Shown here: positions 35,191 to 48,065 of the stretch, in pieces
How the letters are laid out: each line of letters starts with the position of its first letter
How positions within the stretch are numbered: the stretch's first letter is position 1
Source of the DNA: Phyllostachys edulis
Taxonomy: Eukaryota; Streptophyta; Magnoliopsida; Poales; Poaceae
Direction of reading: 5' to 3'
Assembly: GCA_036346405.1 (NCBI GenBank)
Contig: CM070546.1
Span: forward strand, 109,188,826-109,252,825
Length of the DNA: 64,000 nucleotides
Translations under genes and position numbers: made by a program
The notes under the pieces: model-generated
Database searches by the model: none
Seen by the model: the letters and a program-made list of their open reading frames with translations, nothing else
Told to the model about the DNA's origin: nothing

Positions 35191-37559
35191 TGTGTGGCGA
35201 CTCGGCCTAGGGCACACCGGGAGGTCCTCGGGACCTCTGGGAGGTCCGTGAAGGACTCGGGGCGTCGGGGGACATCCGGTGGGGTCCGAGACCTCCCAGA
35301 GGTCGGGAGGACCACTCGGAGTCTGAGTCTTGACCCGAGGAGGTCGTTGGACCTCGAGACCTCCCAAGCTCCACGCCTTGACCTCGGGGAGGTCCGTGAG
35401 AACCAACTCGAGAAGGTCGTGGGGCTTGGGGACGAGCCTCAAGTCCACTGCGATCTAAACTGGTCCCTAAGGATCATCGACTAGTTCTCACAGCAAGCAA
35501 GTGATAGCATACAGATCCACAAAAACTTTATTAACATCAAAAGAGAGTTGATTACAATGGGTTGCTTACAAGCTCCAGCAACCGAGAGCACAATACACAG
35601 CGGAAAACCAAAAGATAGGCTCCAACCATTACACCACAGGTGATTGACTAGAGAGCATGGCCTAATTGATTTGGTCCTCTTCATCATCATAGAATTCTTC
35701 ACCTGCTCAATTCATGAATCAAGCAAGAGTGAGCACAACTACCGTGCTCGCAAGTTACACCCGTCAATTAACAGAATGACATGCATAGGGATATATCAAG
35801 AGAAGGCATACTAGGGTTGATTCGCATAAAGCCAATTTTATTTCAATTACAAGTACTAAGTTTCAAGGCAGGTTACAATAGTTAAAATTCATTTTTGTAA
35901 ATTCCATTTTCAGTTGGATAACATTCATCATCAAGATGGTGAAGGATACCCTCCTGTCACATGGCTTCCCACCGATTTCCCATTTGGATAGTAATCCAAA
36001 AACCATTTTACAAGTCCTTTTAAAACCAAAACCAAGAGCTAACTTTGAGTGACATTGCCAGCATATCCATGACCGTGGACACGGCTATTCGAATAAATTT
36101 ACACTCTGTAGAGGTTGTACACTTTACCCACATGACATGAATTCTCTAGTTTGCTTGGCATCCGTCGATACCACCTCACACTTCCTTTGGTGAGAGGTCT
36201 AGAGCACATGACAAGGCCTTTACAATGCATCATTCCACCACAGTCCATCCTACTCCCCTCTTGAGCTAGTGGGAATTACATAGTCATAAAAAGACAGGCC
36301 ATAAAAGACCACCCACACCCCAGCCGGATTGACCATGATGGAACTTTGCAAATTAATTAGCCAAGTCCCACCCCTGCTGAGACATGTGGTTGCCTGATTG
36401 TGGCATAGCCCATTATAGGCTTAGCAAGAGGTGTCTCAAAGATCGGTCCTTAATTGACTTGGGCGACAAACCTCAACCCCGGGGCATCGGATCACACGAC
36501 CCCCGTGCATAGGCCTGCACCAACCAAACAACCAGCTTCGCCCAAGTCCAAATCATTTTCCATTACTTTGCTTTTCAACCCTCCATGGCACACCAATGCC
36601 ATGGCCATTTGTAAGACCCCCATGGCACACCAATGCCATGGCCGAAATCTCCATGACACACCAATGTCATGGCCCAAATCATTTGAACAAGTGATATTTT
36701 TGGCCAAAACTTCCCAAATCAAGATTTTGGTCTAAGCAAGACTAAGCATTCCATTTTTCAAAAGCCTCGGGTCCTCACTATTGCAAGAACCAGATTTTAT
36801 CTAGGGTGACAATGGGGTTAATTCAATATAGACAGTAGCCATACCAAGGAACTAGGCATAACTATGAATTGAGAGATAGGTATTGAAATAACTTAGTAAA
36901 AGTAAGCATGCATACATCTTTGAAACCAACATAAATAACTTGAAGTAATGGGTGCAATATGATCAAGAGTGTAACTTGCCTTGCTCAAAGTCTTGAGCTT
37001 CTTCCTCTCCTTCTCAGAACTCTGGTTCCTCACGGTCTTGACAGTCTACACGGTGAAAACCAAATGACTCAAATAGAGCTCTAACAAGATCCAAAAGAAA
37101 TCTTAATAAAACTCCACGGCAAACCAACAGAGAGATTGGGAGGTCAGGAGGAGGTCCAACGAGCTTGTTGGAGGAGGTCCAGAGAACGCTTGGTTGAGCT
37201 AGGGAGTGAAAATGGGGGGGGGGAATGAGAAAGGAAGGGCTGCCCAAGCTATATATAGCTGGAGCCCTAGAGCTTTCCCATGCTATGGTATTCAGGAGTT
37301 GGTAGAAAGGACCATGAGGGCAGGTAAGAAATGTGACAAAAGCATGTCACGGGTACTGCAAAAATGGTAGCATTTAATGCGATTCAACAGCATTAAATGT
37401 GGGAAGACTTCCATGCTCAAGGACTCGATCAAAGGATAAAAGAAAATTGGGTGTATTGCCAAGTAGGTCCGGCCAAGACATAAAGGAGGTCTGCGGAGAC
37501 CTTGAGAGGTCCCCGAGAGAACAAGGGAGATCCTCACCCACGGGGAGGTCCTGACGGTT

Positions 37560-38070
37560 GGATCTCCAAAAAGGAGGTCCAACGGCCAAGATTAAGTGCG
37601 AAGGGAGAGGTCTGCGGAGGTAAGAGGAGATCCTCACCCGCAAGGGAGGTCTAGACGGTCGGATCTCTGGAAGGGAGGTCCAACGGTCAAGATCAAATGC
37701 AAACGGGGAGGTCTGCATAGGTAAGAGGAGATCCTCACCCGCAAGGGAGGTCTAGACAGTTGGATCTCCGGAAGGGAGGTCTAACGGTCTAGATCAAATG
37801 CAAACGGGGAGGTCTGCAAAGGTAAGAGGAAATCCTCACCTGCAAGGGAGGTCTAGACGGTTGGATCTCTGGAAGGGAGGTCCAATGGTCAAGATCAAAT
37901 GCAAACGAGGAGGTTTGCTAAGGTAAGAGGAGATCCTCACCCGCAAGGGAGGTCTAGACGGTTGGATCTCTGGAAGGGAGGTCCAACGGTCAAGATCAAA
38001 TGCAAATGGGGAGGTCTGCAAAGGTAAGAGGAGATCCTCACTGCAAGGGAGGTCTTAGCAGTTAGATCTG
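37560..38070. repeat. 101-bp tandem array in LTR copy 3
   Basis: The landmark 'taagaggagatcctcaccc' occurs at 37621, 37722, 37823, 37924 and 38025 (some units with one or two changes), an exact 101-bp spacing. Each unit also holds 'ggaagggaggtccaacggtc' and 'gaggtctgcaaagg'. Five near-identical units imply recent unequal exchange or replication slippage. Confidence 0.9.
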
Positions 38071-38479
38071 CGGAGGAGGGGGGAGTGCAGGCGGTTAAGA
38101 TCTCCAAGGGGAGGTCTTAACGGCGGATCTACAAGGAGGAGAATGCAGACAGTTAAGATCTCCAAGGGGGAGGTCTTAACGGCTAGATCTACAAGGAGGG
38201 AGGTGGGTGATAGCGAGATAGGAAACGGGAGAAGCGGGAGCCATTGGATTCCAATCGAACCGTCCAAAGTAATTGGGCCGTTCGGACCATCCGAGCTAGC
38301 GCTAGATCTCAGCCATGGAATTGAATCGGGCGGTCGAAAATGGTTGGGACGTTCGGACCGTCCAGCCAAGATCTAAGGCTCAGAGAGGGTGGGACGTTCG
38401 GACCATCCGAACGTCTCACCAGGATCAAACCGTCCAACTTAAATCGGACGATTCACAAGTGATATAGGTGCAAATTGTC

Positions 38480-38700
38480 AAGGAGGAGGTCCTGGAGGAT
38501 CTGGGGAGATCCTGAAGGACACGGGGAGGTCCAATAAAGGTAAGGGGAGGTCCTAGAGGACATGGGGAGGTCCTGAAGGACACGGGGAGGTCCAATAAAG
38601 GTAATGGGAGGTCCTAGAGGATATGGGGAGGTCCTGAAGGACACGGGGAGGTCTAATAAAGGTAAGGGGAGGTCCTAGAGGACATGGGGAGGTCCTGAAA
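38480..38700. repeat. 60-bp tandem array in LTR copy 3
   Basis: 'aataaaggtaaggggaggtc' recurs at about 38532, 38592 and 38652 (60-bp period), alternating 'cctagaggacatggggagg' with 'cctgaaggacacggggagg'. The array has about 3.5 units. Confidence 0.85.
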
Positions 38701-39261
38701 AGCGGTAGCACCGCAAGGTGTAGGCGGTACTACCGGGTTGGTACCGAGGAGAACCTCCAGAGAAGGTTTCAAGGATACAAGCAACGAAGGAAAGTCGAAG
38801 TAAACATAAAAAGCTTCAACAGGGTTCCAAAGGAACTCAGATGAACATGAGGGTGGCGTAGGCTTGGGAAGGTTTTAAGCCAGAGAAGACCCAAAGGGGA
38901 AGATCGGCACCCAGGAAGGTCCAAGCACTTGGGAGGTCTAGACCCAAGGAGGTCTGGACCAGAGGAGGACAAAACAAAGGAGGTCCGAACCCTTGGATCC
39001 AAACGAAGGGGAGGTCTGGACCATTAGATTCCAGATGAAGGGAGGTCTGGTTCAGAGATGGGCAAAAGATGGACAGAAAAGGGAAGATCCTCAAAACTCC
39101 AACAACTCAACAAATCATCAAAGAGATTTTAGTTGAAGTTTGAGTTAGTCAATTTAAATCCATTCTGAAATTTCAAGTTAAGCTTTGAATTCTCATCAAA
39201 ACAAAATGGTTCTTTTTATTTTAAAATTTTCAAAAAGGCTCTGAAAAATCAGGGTGTGATA

Positions 39262-39420
39262 GCGTGAAAGGTCGCAGGTGGTGGCGTTTGATCTGATAGT
39301 CGCTGATCCCGCCACCACTAAAGCCGATGAGAAGGCTTATGAAGATTTGAAGGCTAAGATAGGATCGCTAATCCTTTTTTATCGTCTGTGATGTAAAAAG
39401 GATATGGTCTTTTTATCGTC
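39262..39420 (+). other. Short coding-like scrap and CACTA-like subterminal DNA
   Basis: 39270-39370 is open in one frame (FDLIVADPATTKADEKAYED), resembling a retroelement gag tail but too short to assign. From 39375 'ttttatcgtctgtgatgtaa' and 'ttttatcgtctgtttc' resemble decayed CACTA subterminal motifs and may be the eroded 3' end of CACTA B. The 3' CACTA terminus itself is not seen. Confidence 0.25.
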
Positions 39421-42400
39421 TGTTTCTTACAAGCGCATAATATTATCATTCCACATTACAATGAAGTCCACATTGACATCAAAATCAGAGATGACAATTC
39501 CATGTTGACATCAAAATGTATAAGAAATTATAAGTCCATAACACATGGCAAGTCCACATTGGCATGTCTCATGTTATGGAATAAATTAATTACAATGGAG
39601 TAAATTCTTAATTAGAATATAGCCCTTCATGATGATCGACGCACATATAGCTAGCTTCCTCACTAGGTTCTTCCTCGAGCCTGATGCCGTCTCCGAAAGG
39701 AGGCAACTCGTCAAATTGATTGTATTCTTCCTCGTCCACTACATTCTCAACTCCAACAATCCTCCTTTTTCCATGAAGAACAACGTGGCGCTTCTTATTT
39801 GTCGGGTCGGTTACATAGAAGATTTGAACAACTTGGTTAGCCAATACGAATGGTTCGTCTTTGTATCTGACACGTTCGAGGTCCACGGTAGTGACGCCGT
39901 ACTTATCGACCTTCACTTGTGGGAGATAGACCAAACGGCACCGAAATAGGGGGATCTTAAAAAGCACGTAGTCGAGCTCCCATATCTCCTCTATTTTTCT
40001 ATAGTAGGAGCTCGTCAGCCCATCGGTACTGAATGCATCTATGCGGATACCGCTATTCTGGACTGTGCTCTTCCTATCCTGAGTTGCCGTATAAAATGTG
40101 TACTCATTTATGTCGTATCCTTGCCATGTGACAATTGTAAATTATGGCTCTTTTGCCAACCATAGCAGCGTATCATCACTTGATGACCTCCCAGTGATTC
40201 GCACCTTTAACCATTTGTTGAACCGCAAGCGGTTGTGCTCTCGTGATCCAAACCTCCGACCGATGCGGATTACATTGGCGTACCATGTCTTTGTGCTCGT
40301 CGATGTACGGGGACACTTGGGTCATGTGTTGCAGAACCGTGAAATGGGCTTGAGCGTACGTATTCAAATCGATAGTGATTGATTTCCTTCCGATGGTCCT
40401 GATACCATCCAGTCTCCCCTCATGACGAGATAGAGGCACACCTATCGGTTCCACCTAAGCCATGTAGTCGACACAGAACTCAATGGTCTTTTCAGTTTTA
40501 TAACCTTCGATGATGCTGTCCTCCGGTCAAGATCGATTCCGTACGTAGGACTTAAGAATTTCCATGTACCTCTCGAACGGGTACATATGACGTAGGAACA
40601 CAGGGCCACATATCTTTATCTCTTTCACAAGGTGAACAATGAGATGGACCATGATATTGAAAAATGACGGAGGGAAATACATATCAAGATGACATAGAGT
40701 TGTCACCACCTCGGCCTACAGAGCATCTAGTCCTTGGGGATCGATGACCTTTTGAGCAATTGAGTTGAAGAAATAACACAACCTCAAGATTGCCACTCGG
40801 ATCTTGTTCAGCAAGATACTCCTAATTGTAACAGGAAGCATTTGTGTCATCAGCACATGACAATCATGAGACTTCATACCAATTAATTTCAAATCTTACA
40901 TAGAAACAAGTTTCTTAATGTTAGCGGAGTAACCAGACGGGACTTTCACACCATGCAAGCTCTAGCACAGTTCATTTCTCTCGGCCTTGAGCAGTGTAGC
41001 AAGTTGGGGAAAATACGTTAAATCTATGTCGGTCTCTTTCGGTGCTAACTCGGTCCTTATGTTCATATCAACCAAGTCAAGCCGTGCGTTAACACCATCT
41101 TTTGTTTTGCCACTAATGTTCAGTAAGAGGCCAATCAAGCTATCACATACATTCTTCTCCGCGTACATGACGTCGATGCAGCGGCGAACTTCTAAGTGCT
41201 CCCAATAAGGCAAGTCCCAAAAAATTGACCGCTTCTTCCAGATGTTCTTTTGACGAGTTTTTAATTGACGTCCCTTCCCAAGCACAACATCGGTATCCTT
41301 AACCATATCATAGACCTCTTTCCCTCTAAAAGTCCTTAGAGCTGAACCATCCTCCTTATTTCCGTCGAATTGTTTCTTCATCTTGCGGTATGGGTGACTC
41401 TGAGGAAGGAACCTCACGGTGGCCTTATATACATAGTTTTCTTGCGAGTTGTTGACCATACACTCTCCGTAGCATCTAGCGGTCGAGCGAGGCTTTGGCT
41501 CCTTTTGTCTTGGCTTGAACAGATTACCAAGGGCAGAAAAATCATTGATGGTGCAGAACAACATGGCGCGTAAAAGTGAAGTTCTCTCGTTTGTACACAT
41601 CCCATACTTGTACCCCTTCGTTCCACAGTGTCACAAGATCTTCCAGCAATGGTGCTAGGTACACATCAATATCATTCCCAGGTTGCTTCGGCCCTTGGAT
41701 AAGTAGTGACATCAAAATGTACTTCGGCTTCATACATAGCCGAGGAGGAAGGTTGTACATACGTAGATTCATGGGTCAGGTGCTGTGTCGGCTGCTCATG
41801 TTACCGAAAGGATTCATTCCATCTGTACTCAACCCTAAACTTATGTTTCTCGATTCCGCATTGAACTCTTTGAAGCTCCGATCGAAGTTTCTCCACTGGG
41901 CAGAATCAGTAGGGTGTCTTAGCTTTCTATCTTTCTTACGCTCCTCCGAGTGACAACGCGACAATCTTGCCTCCTTTGGGTTCGCAAATGGCAGCTTGAC
42001 GTGGGATCATGGCGGATACCACAACATCTTAGCGAAGGTCCTTGCTTCACCTTAGCGATCGGCGCTTGTATCGGGATGCTTTGTACACGGGATATACATG
42101 CATGTCTGCATACTCTTTACGGTAGAGGATACAATCATTCAGACATACATGTATTCTTTCTACTTCCATTCCCAATGGACAAAGAACCTTCTTTGCTTGG
42201 TAGGTGATGCTGGGCAACACGTTTCCCTCTGGAAGGATATTCGCTAGGAGACCTAACAACGCCGTGAAACTCTTATCGGACCAATCATTACTTACCTTCA
42301 ATTTCAGCAGTTCAATCACAGTTGACAACCTTGTGTATTCCAGCTTGCAGCCAGGGAACAAAGGTCTCACCGAGTCCTCTATTAAGCCCTCGAATTTACA

Positions 42401-43582
42401 AAACTCTCTCTCATTGTAGTTCTCTTCTGCATCGCGTAGCATCTGATCCAGATTGTCATCGTGCGACCTATCCTCATCAAAACATAGTCCACATCCGGCA
42501 TATCGTTGACTTCCTCGGCGATGCCATCATTACTAACTTCCTATGTAATCTGCTCTTCACCATGACTGGTCCAACATGTATACCCTTTTTTGAAACCCCT
42601 TCGAATCAAGTGCGCTTCGATCTGAGTCGGGTTGTTAAATATCTTTAGATTACCGCAATCAATGCATAGACAGTACATAAATTTTATCCCCTTCTTCAAC
42701 ATATCCTGCTCGGCAGCTCTTCTAAAAGCAACCACGTCATTAATGTACTCTTGACTCACACGATTCACACCGTACATCCAGTTTCAGTCCATCTACGCTA
42801 CGCATGTAACAAATTAGTGTCAGATTAGATTAATAAACCGCAAGTACGTACTCTTCCTATTTACTAAACATACTTAAATTGATTAGCGATTAATTCATAG
42901 CAAACATAAAGGGTTATAGATCGTTACCCTCGGAGCTCACGAAGAAAATACAAAGTATCTCTCGAGAATCCTCGCCTTCTCCTCCCTTCCTCCTATCCTT
43001 CTCCTCCCTTCCCTCTCTGTCGGTGGCGCAATGGGCTTCCTATTTACCAAACATACTTAAATTGATTAGCGATTAATTTATAGCAAACAAAAAGGGTTAT
43101 ACATCGTTACCCTCAGAAATCACAACGAAAATACCAAATATCTATTGAGAATCCTCTCCTTCTCCTCCCTTCCCTCTTTGTCGGTGGCGCAATGGGGGGA
43201 GGACCTGGTGGTGGCGGCGGCTCAAATGGGAATGGGCAAGGGCGGTCTGTTGGGACCAGGTATTTGTAATGCCAGCCTATCACAGACGGTTCGTATTACA
43301 AACCGTCTGTGATACTTACTATCACAGACGATTTTCTAATAGAACCGTCTGTGATAGTTCACAGACGGTCTTTGTTCACAACCTTCTGTGATACTGGAGA
43401 TTATCACAGATGGTTCTTTAATAGAACCGTCTGTGATATTGAGTATCACAGACGGTTTGTAACACAAACCGTCTGTGATAGGCTGGCACCGCAAATGCTT
43501 CGTCCCGACAGAACCAACACAGACGGTTCCATTTTAACCGTCTCTGATGAGGCGTCTACTATTGCCTGTTTTGTAGTAGTGG
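39420..43582 (-). mobile_element. CACTA (En/Spm) element B with transposase remnant
   Basis: On the minus strand the element starts CACTACTACAAAACAGGC at 43582. It has subterminal hairpins of 'cacagacggttc' type over 43275-43560, then a TNP2-type transposase (42777 to 39608). The 3' terminus is not recognisable; the left limit given is approximate. The insertion lies inside the 3' LTR of the SIRE-like element, whose LTR resumes at 43583. Confidence 0.85.
39608..42777 (-). pseudogene. TNP2-type CACTA transposase (broken)
   Basis: Minus-strand pieces in order: an N-terminal transposase-associated domain (42777-42541, MYGVNRVSQEYINDVVAFRR), then 42442-42047 ('EFCKFEGLIEDSVRPLFPGC'). The DDE-like core is next (41964-40962; GLSTDGMNPF, KQPGNDIDVYL, EHLEVRRCIDVMYAEKNV). 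A DUF4218-like piece (40709-40527, CGPVFLRHMYPFERYM) and a DUF4216-like C-terminus (39967-39608, FYVTDPTNKKRHVV) close the series. The expected 'LSGYSVKG...' segment after 'CTINDFSALGNL' is deleted, and stops and frameshifts separate the pieces. The intact enzyme would bind the terminal repeats and excise the element. Confidence 0.85.
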
Positions 43583-43708
43583 CATCTCCAAGTTGTTATT
43601 CTCATCACTGGGACTTAACCTTGTAAATAATTAATAAACATGTTAGTCCCATTTTCTCATAATGTCATTACTTACCAAAACAATCTTTAGGGGCCTAGAT
43701 GCTTTCAA
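43583..43708 (-). repeat. 3' LTR fragment of SIRE-like element
   Basis: Aligns with 52697-52824 ('ctcatcactgggacttaacc', 'aaacatgttagtcccat', 'cctagatgctttcaa'). Cut at 43582 by CACTA B. The remaining ~950 bp of this LTR are not found in the window. Confidence 0.9.
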
Positions 43709-44294
43709 TCTCCCTGTTTTTGGTAATTGATGACAACCCAATCAATGTATGAGAAAGATAAGGTTTTGAATATACCACTTGTTGTAAAACGAGTTGTATA
43801 TTCTTGTTGTGACTTAACAAAGAAATAATTCTTGCAATAAGCTCAATAGAGTTTTGAGAATTATTTGCTTGTTAAAGTCATTACAAAGAAAGCTCCCCCT
43901 AAACATGTGCATATAAATGAGAAGAGATTTTTGCAAGCACATGCAGAGTTTTTAAAAAATTTGGCGGAGTTTTTTTTTTTGCTTTGATGAAACTTGAGAG
44001 AATTGCAATCCTATAAATAATCAAGAGAAAAAATTGCAATTCATGAGAATAATATAACCATAATATTAAGCATCAAGTTCAACAAAATACCAATAAGACA
44101 AGAGAACATAATATCATAACAGAGTTTAAACTTAGGCTATTACAAGCACACAAGTTCCAAATATAAACATACATGTTCAAGAAGGTTATATAATAGATAG
44201 TAGCAGTCTAATAGCCCAATCTTGTTGACTCCCCCTTAATCTTTCTCCTTTCTCCTAAATTCTCCTCCTTTGGCATCAAAATACCAAAAAGTCA

Positions 44295-45703
44295 TCAAGC
44301 AGCCGGATCCTGAGCAGGCGGAAGAGCTCGAGAGGTTGAAGCTTGTCGAGGAGGTGTGTTGGGGCGACGTCGTCCAAAACGCTGTGGAGTCATGAGAACT
44401 TGCTCAAGAGCAGATACACTATCTGACAAAGCAGCCAACCTATTGTTGGCTTCAGATTGGAATTCTTGCTGAGAAGTTCTCATCTCTTGCTGAGCAGTTC
44501 TCATCTCTTGCTGAGTATTCTAAATCTCCAAAATAGCTGAATAGATCTGAGCAAGAGATACTTGTCCTTCTTCTGGAGCAGCTGCCATGGGAGCATCTTC
44601 CCTTGGCTGAGCCTAAGAGCGATTCGCTGTTGGAATGGGAGGACTCTCACGTGGCTTATGTGGCTTATGAGGAGATCCTAAGCCTCCACGATAATCAATC
44701 TTACTGAGGATCAAAGCCATGATGTAAGGAGTATAGTAGATTCTATTGTTCTATCATTCTTTGAAGAAGCTATGCCTCTAAGGATAACATCTATCACATC
44801 AAACTTCCTTCCATTCATAATATTATCTATTATGTTCCAAGCATGCCCTCTTATAGCATCAAAGTTTCCACTCTTAGGAAGAATAGTGTGATTTATGATA
44901 CTGTTTACCAAACTTGGAATAGGTTGGAGACCACCTATTTTCCCTGGAGTATATCTGACAGTCTGATCATAATAATCGGTCCAGGCAGGAACCAAAAGAG
45001 TAGGCTTGTCGTAGATCTTCTCATATTTGCTTGACTCCGACCTTAGAGCAAGCTCAAACTCACGTCTGTTAGTGTCCAAATAACTGGTCCCTATCATCCA
45101 TGCCAACTTAGTGAAATCTGGAGAGACATACAAGGTGACATAGAATTGCCTGATAATCTCCTCATCATAGTTATTTCTGAGTGCAACAAGGTCTTGAATA
45201 CCGGCTCTTTGAAAAAGCCGATATGATCCATTATACTTGTACAAAGAATTAATATGAGGCCAATCCACCCACTTATGATCAGCAAACTGCCTATTGGGGC
45301 CATACAATTGTTCATAAACTGTCTCCTGAAACTGAGTATGGAACCTTGGATTTCCAGATGATGGTGGAAGCTCAAATTGATTTCTATGTCGTAGTAAAGC
45401 ATAATCATCTGCTGAGATTGTTCTCAAATCCACCTATCGCTCCTCAGGTTCTCCCATCTCTTCATCAGACTCAGTTTGTACTTCTATTTCTGCCTCAGAA
45501 TCTGTTCCAGCTTGGGATGAGGTTTTCTCATGTTCTGAATCACTAGCTGCAGGACCTTTGCCTTTGTCTTGTATTGCTTTGCGTTGAACCTCTGGAACTT
45601 CTTCATTTTGATCATGAGCAGGAGCTGCAGGAGGCTGAGAAGAAGAGGATTGACCTCTTGGAGGGCTAATGGATTTGCGAGTAGCAATCCTTGTCCTTGG
45701 CAT
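44295..45703 (-). pseudogene. Post-pol extra ORF of SIRE-like element
   Basis: Starts MPRTRIATRKSISPPRGQ at 45703, with an acidic Ser/Glu-rich segment (SDSEHEKTSSQAGTDSEAE). After one in-frame TAG (45436-45434) it continues as a ~240-residue globular region (VDLRTISADDYALLRHRNQF, then WVDWPHINSLYKYNG) to 44711. A C-terminal piece 44504-44295 holds a small QQEMRTSQQEF repeat. Such ORFs after pol are known in SIRE/Maximus elements, sometimes called env-like by position, and the central part resembles the 'putative plant transposon protein' domain. I see no obvious membrane segment. Function is unknown. Confidence 0.7.
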
Positions 45704-46634
45704 CTCCAGACAGACAGAATAGACAAAAGATCAAACAAGGTCAATTTGAAATTGAATGGAATGTTCTTTCAGGTTCTTGTTAGAGAAATCGGTAGTACCG
45801 CAGTTTAAGTGGCGGTAGTTTCGCGCATGAGTAGCGGTAGTACCGCTTTCTCTGAACAAGATCTAGGGCACGAATCTTCTCGGATTTTTCGGTGTTTCTA
45901 ATGGAGTGAATCTATGGAATAGATGCGCAAGCATCACGAGACACCAAATTTTCCAATTTGCCCAAAAGAAATACACTAAAACATTCACATTTCAACTAAC
46001 CCTAATTCGAGACCTAGGGTTCTAAAGCAAGGTAAAGAGGGAATAAAACAAGATTTTACCTTGAGAATTGAAGGAGATGAACCTTAAGAATGCAAGAAAT
46101 CGGCAAGGATTGAAGAAAACACGAATAACTTTGAGGAATTTTGAGGAGGATAGAGGGTTCTTCGGTTTTGAGAGAAAGAAACCGAGAGAGAGAACTGAAC
46201 AGGAGCAGTAGGAATGCGGCAGAACTGCTAGGGTGGAGAGATGAAGGGGTAAAAACCCGAGTTATGGCAGTTAATGCCTTTTACCAACAAACACGGTAGT
46301 ACCGTAGGTTATACGCCGGTAGTACCGCGACACGGTAGTATTGCAATCAAACCGCTGGTAGTTCCGAAATTTCTGGAACTTCAGGGATAGACTTAGAATT
46401 TTGAGAATTATGCAACTGATCCCTAGTTTTGCATTCAAATAAATATCATTTAGGATCATTATGCATTGAAGAGACTAGTGTCTATCTAAGAACATAATTT
46501 TTATGAATCATAGAGGTTTCTAGCAAATATTTGAAAATATCTTTAAAAAACTTTAAATAATGCCAAATGGAACAAAGTGCATGAGGCATGAGTTCAAACA
46601 ACATTTGAATAGTCTATGATATTTAATTTATTCC

Positions 46635-48050
46635 TCAATTTGCAAAAGCGCCTTCATCTAATGGTTTGGTGAAAATATCCGCTAATTGGTCCTTAGTCCG
46701 AATGTGGCTAATTTCAATATCTCCCTTACTCGCATGATCTCTCAAGAAATGGTGGCGAATATCTATATGCTTGGTTCTTGAGTGTTGGATTGGATTGTTG
46801 GCTATTTTCATGGCACTATCGTTATCACACAAAATAGGCATTTCATCGAATTTAATTCCATAATCTATCAAAGTCTGCCTCATCCATAGCAATTGAGCAC
46901 AACAACTTCCCGCGGAAACATATTTGGCTTCAGCGGTGGATAAATCTACAAAATTTTATTTCTTGGATGACCATAATGCTAAGGATCTTCCTTAGAATTG
47001 ACAACTACTCGATGTGCTTTTTCTATCCACTTTACAACCCGCATAATCGGAATCGGAATATCCAATTAAATCAAATTTAGCATCTTTAGGATACCATAGG
47101 CCAATGCTAGAAGAATGCTTTAAATATCTTAGTATTCTTTTTACAGCCATCAAATGTCATTCTTTTCGTGTTGCTTGAAAGTGTGCACACATGCAAACAC
47201 TAAACATAATATCGGACCTAAATGTGGTAAGATAAATCAAACTACCAATCATAGACCTATAAAATTTTAAATCTACCAATTTACCTCCCTTATTTAGATC
47301 GAGATGGTCATTTGTAGCCATGGGAGTCTTGATAGGTTTTGCATCTTCCATACCAAATCTTTTAAGTAGATCCTTCACGTACTTTGATTGACTTATGAAT
47401 GTCCCATCTTTGAGTTGCTTGATTTGAAGTCTAAGGAAGAAGCTTAGTTCTCCAATCATTGACATCTCAAATTCCCTAGACATCATATCACCAAATTCTT
47501 TGCAAAACTCTTGATTAGTAGACCCAAAGATAATGTCATCAACATAAATTTGACAAACAAAAGAATCATCGTCTAAGACTTTAGTAAATAAAATTGAATC
47601 AATTTTCCCGATTTTAAATCCTTTTGAAACTAGAAAGTCTCTAATGCATTCATACCATGCTCTAGGAGCTTGTTTAAGACCATAGAGCGCCTTAGAGAGT
47701 TTATAGACATGATTTGGATTCTTAAGGTCTTCAAAACCGGGAGATTATTCAACAAAGACAAGTTAGGATACTTTACCATTTAGAAAAGCACTTTTAACAT
47801 CCATTTCAAATAATCTAATATCAAAACATGATGCAAAAGCAAATAATATCCAAATTGACTCAAGTCTAGCCACGGGAGCAAAGGTTTCACCAAAATCCAA
47901 ACCTTCGACTTGAGAATATCCTTGCGCTACCAACCTTGCCTTATTTCTTACCACAACTCCATTTTCATCTTCTTTGTTTCCAAATACCCATTTTGTGCCA
48001 ATCACGTTGTGATCCTTGGGTCTATCCACCAATGTCCAAACTTCATTTTA
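46635..48050 (-). pseudogene. RT and RNase H of SIRE-like element (broken)
   Basis: RT begins near 48050 with 'VDRPKDHNVIGTKWVFGNK', then ARLVAQGYSQVEG and EMDVKSAFLNG. A stop follows at 47763, then further frames carry the catalytic IYVDDIIFGS (about 47545-47515) and 'LSFFLRLQIKQLKDG' (47486-47157). RNase H ends the pol with 'MPILCDNDSAMKIANNP' and 'TKHIDIRHHFLRDH' and TKDQLADIFTKPLDEGAFAN (46892-46635). Several stops and shifts make it inactive. Confidence 0.85.
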
Positions 48051-48065
48051 GATGAATTTATTGAG

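Larger units (their letters stand above)
35191..39261 (-). mobile_element. GAGGTC-family LTR, copy 3
   Basis: About 4.07 kb, aligned end to end with copies 1 and 2. Minus-strand start is TATCACACCCTGATTTTTCAG (39261 downward) and the end is at 35191 (plus TGTGGCGACTCGG). A GCGTG direct repeat at 35188-35192 and 39262-39266 overlaps the terminal TG and may be the target duplication. A TATATATAG promoter-like box faces minus at about 37256. The body 35480-37000 matches copy 1 (15090-16600). It contains two minisatellite arrays. No coding. Confidence 0.75.

Noticed and set aside
35007..35448. Pro/Arg-rich ORFs on both strands in the GAGGTC blocks
   Set aside because: They are translations of GAGGTC-type repeats, which stay open because of their repeat composition.
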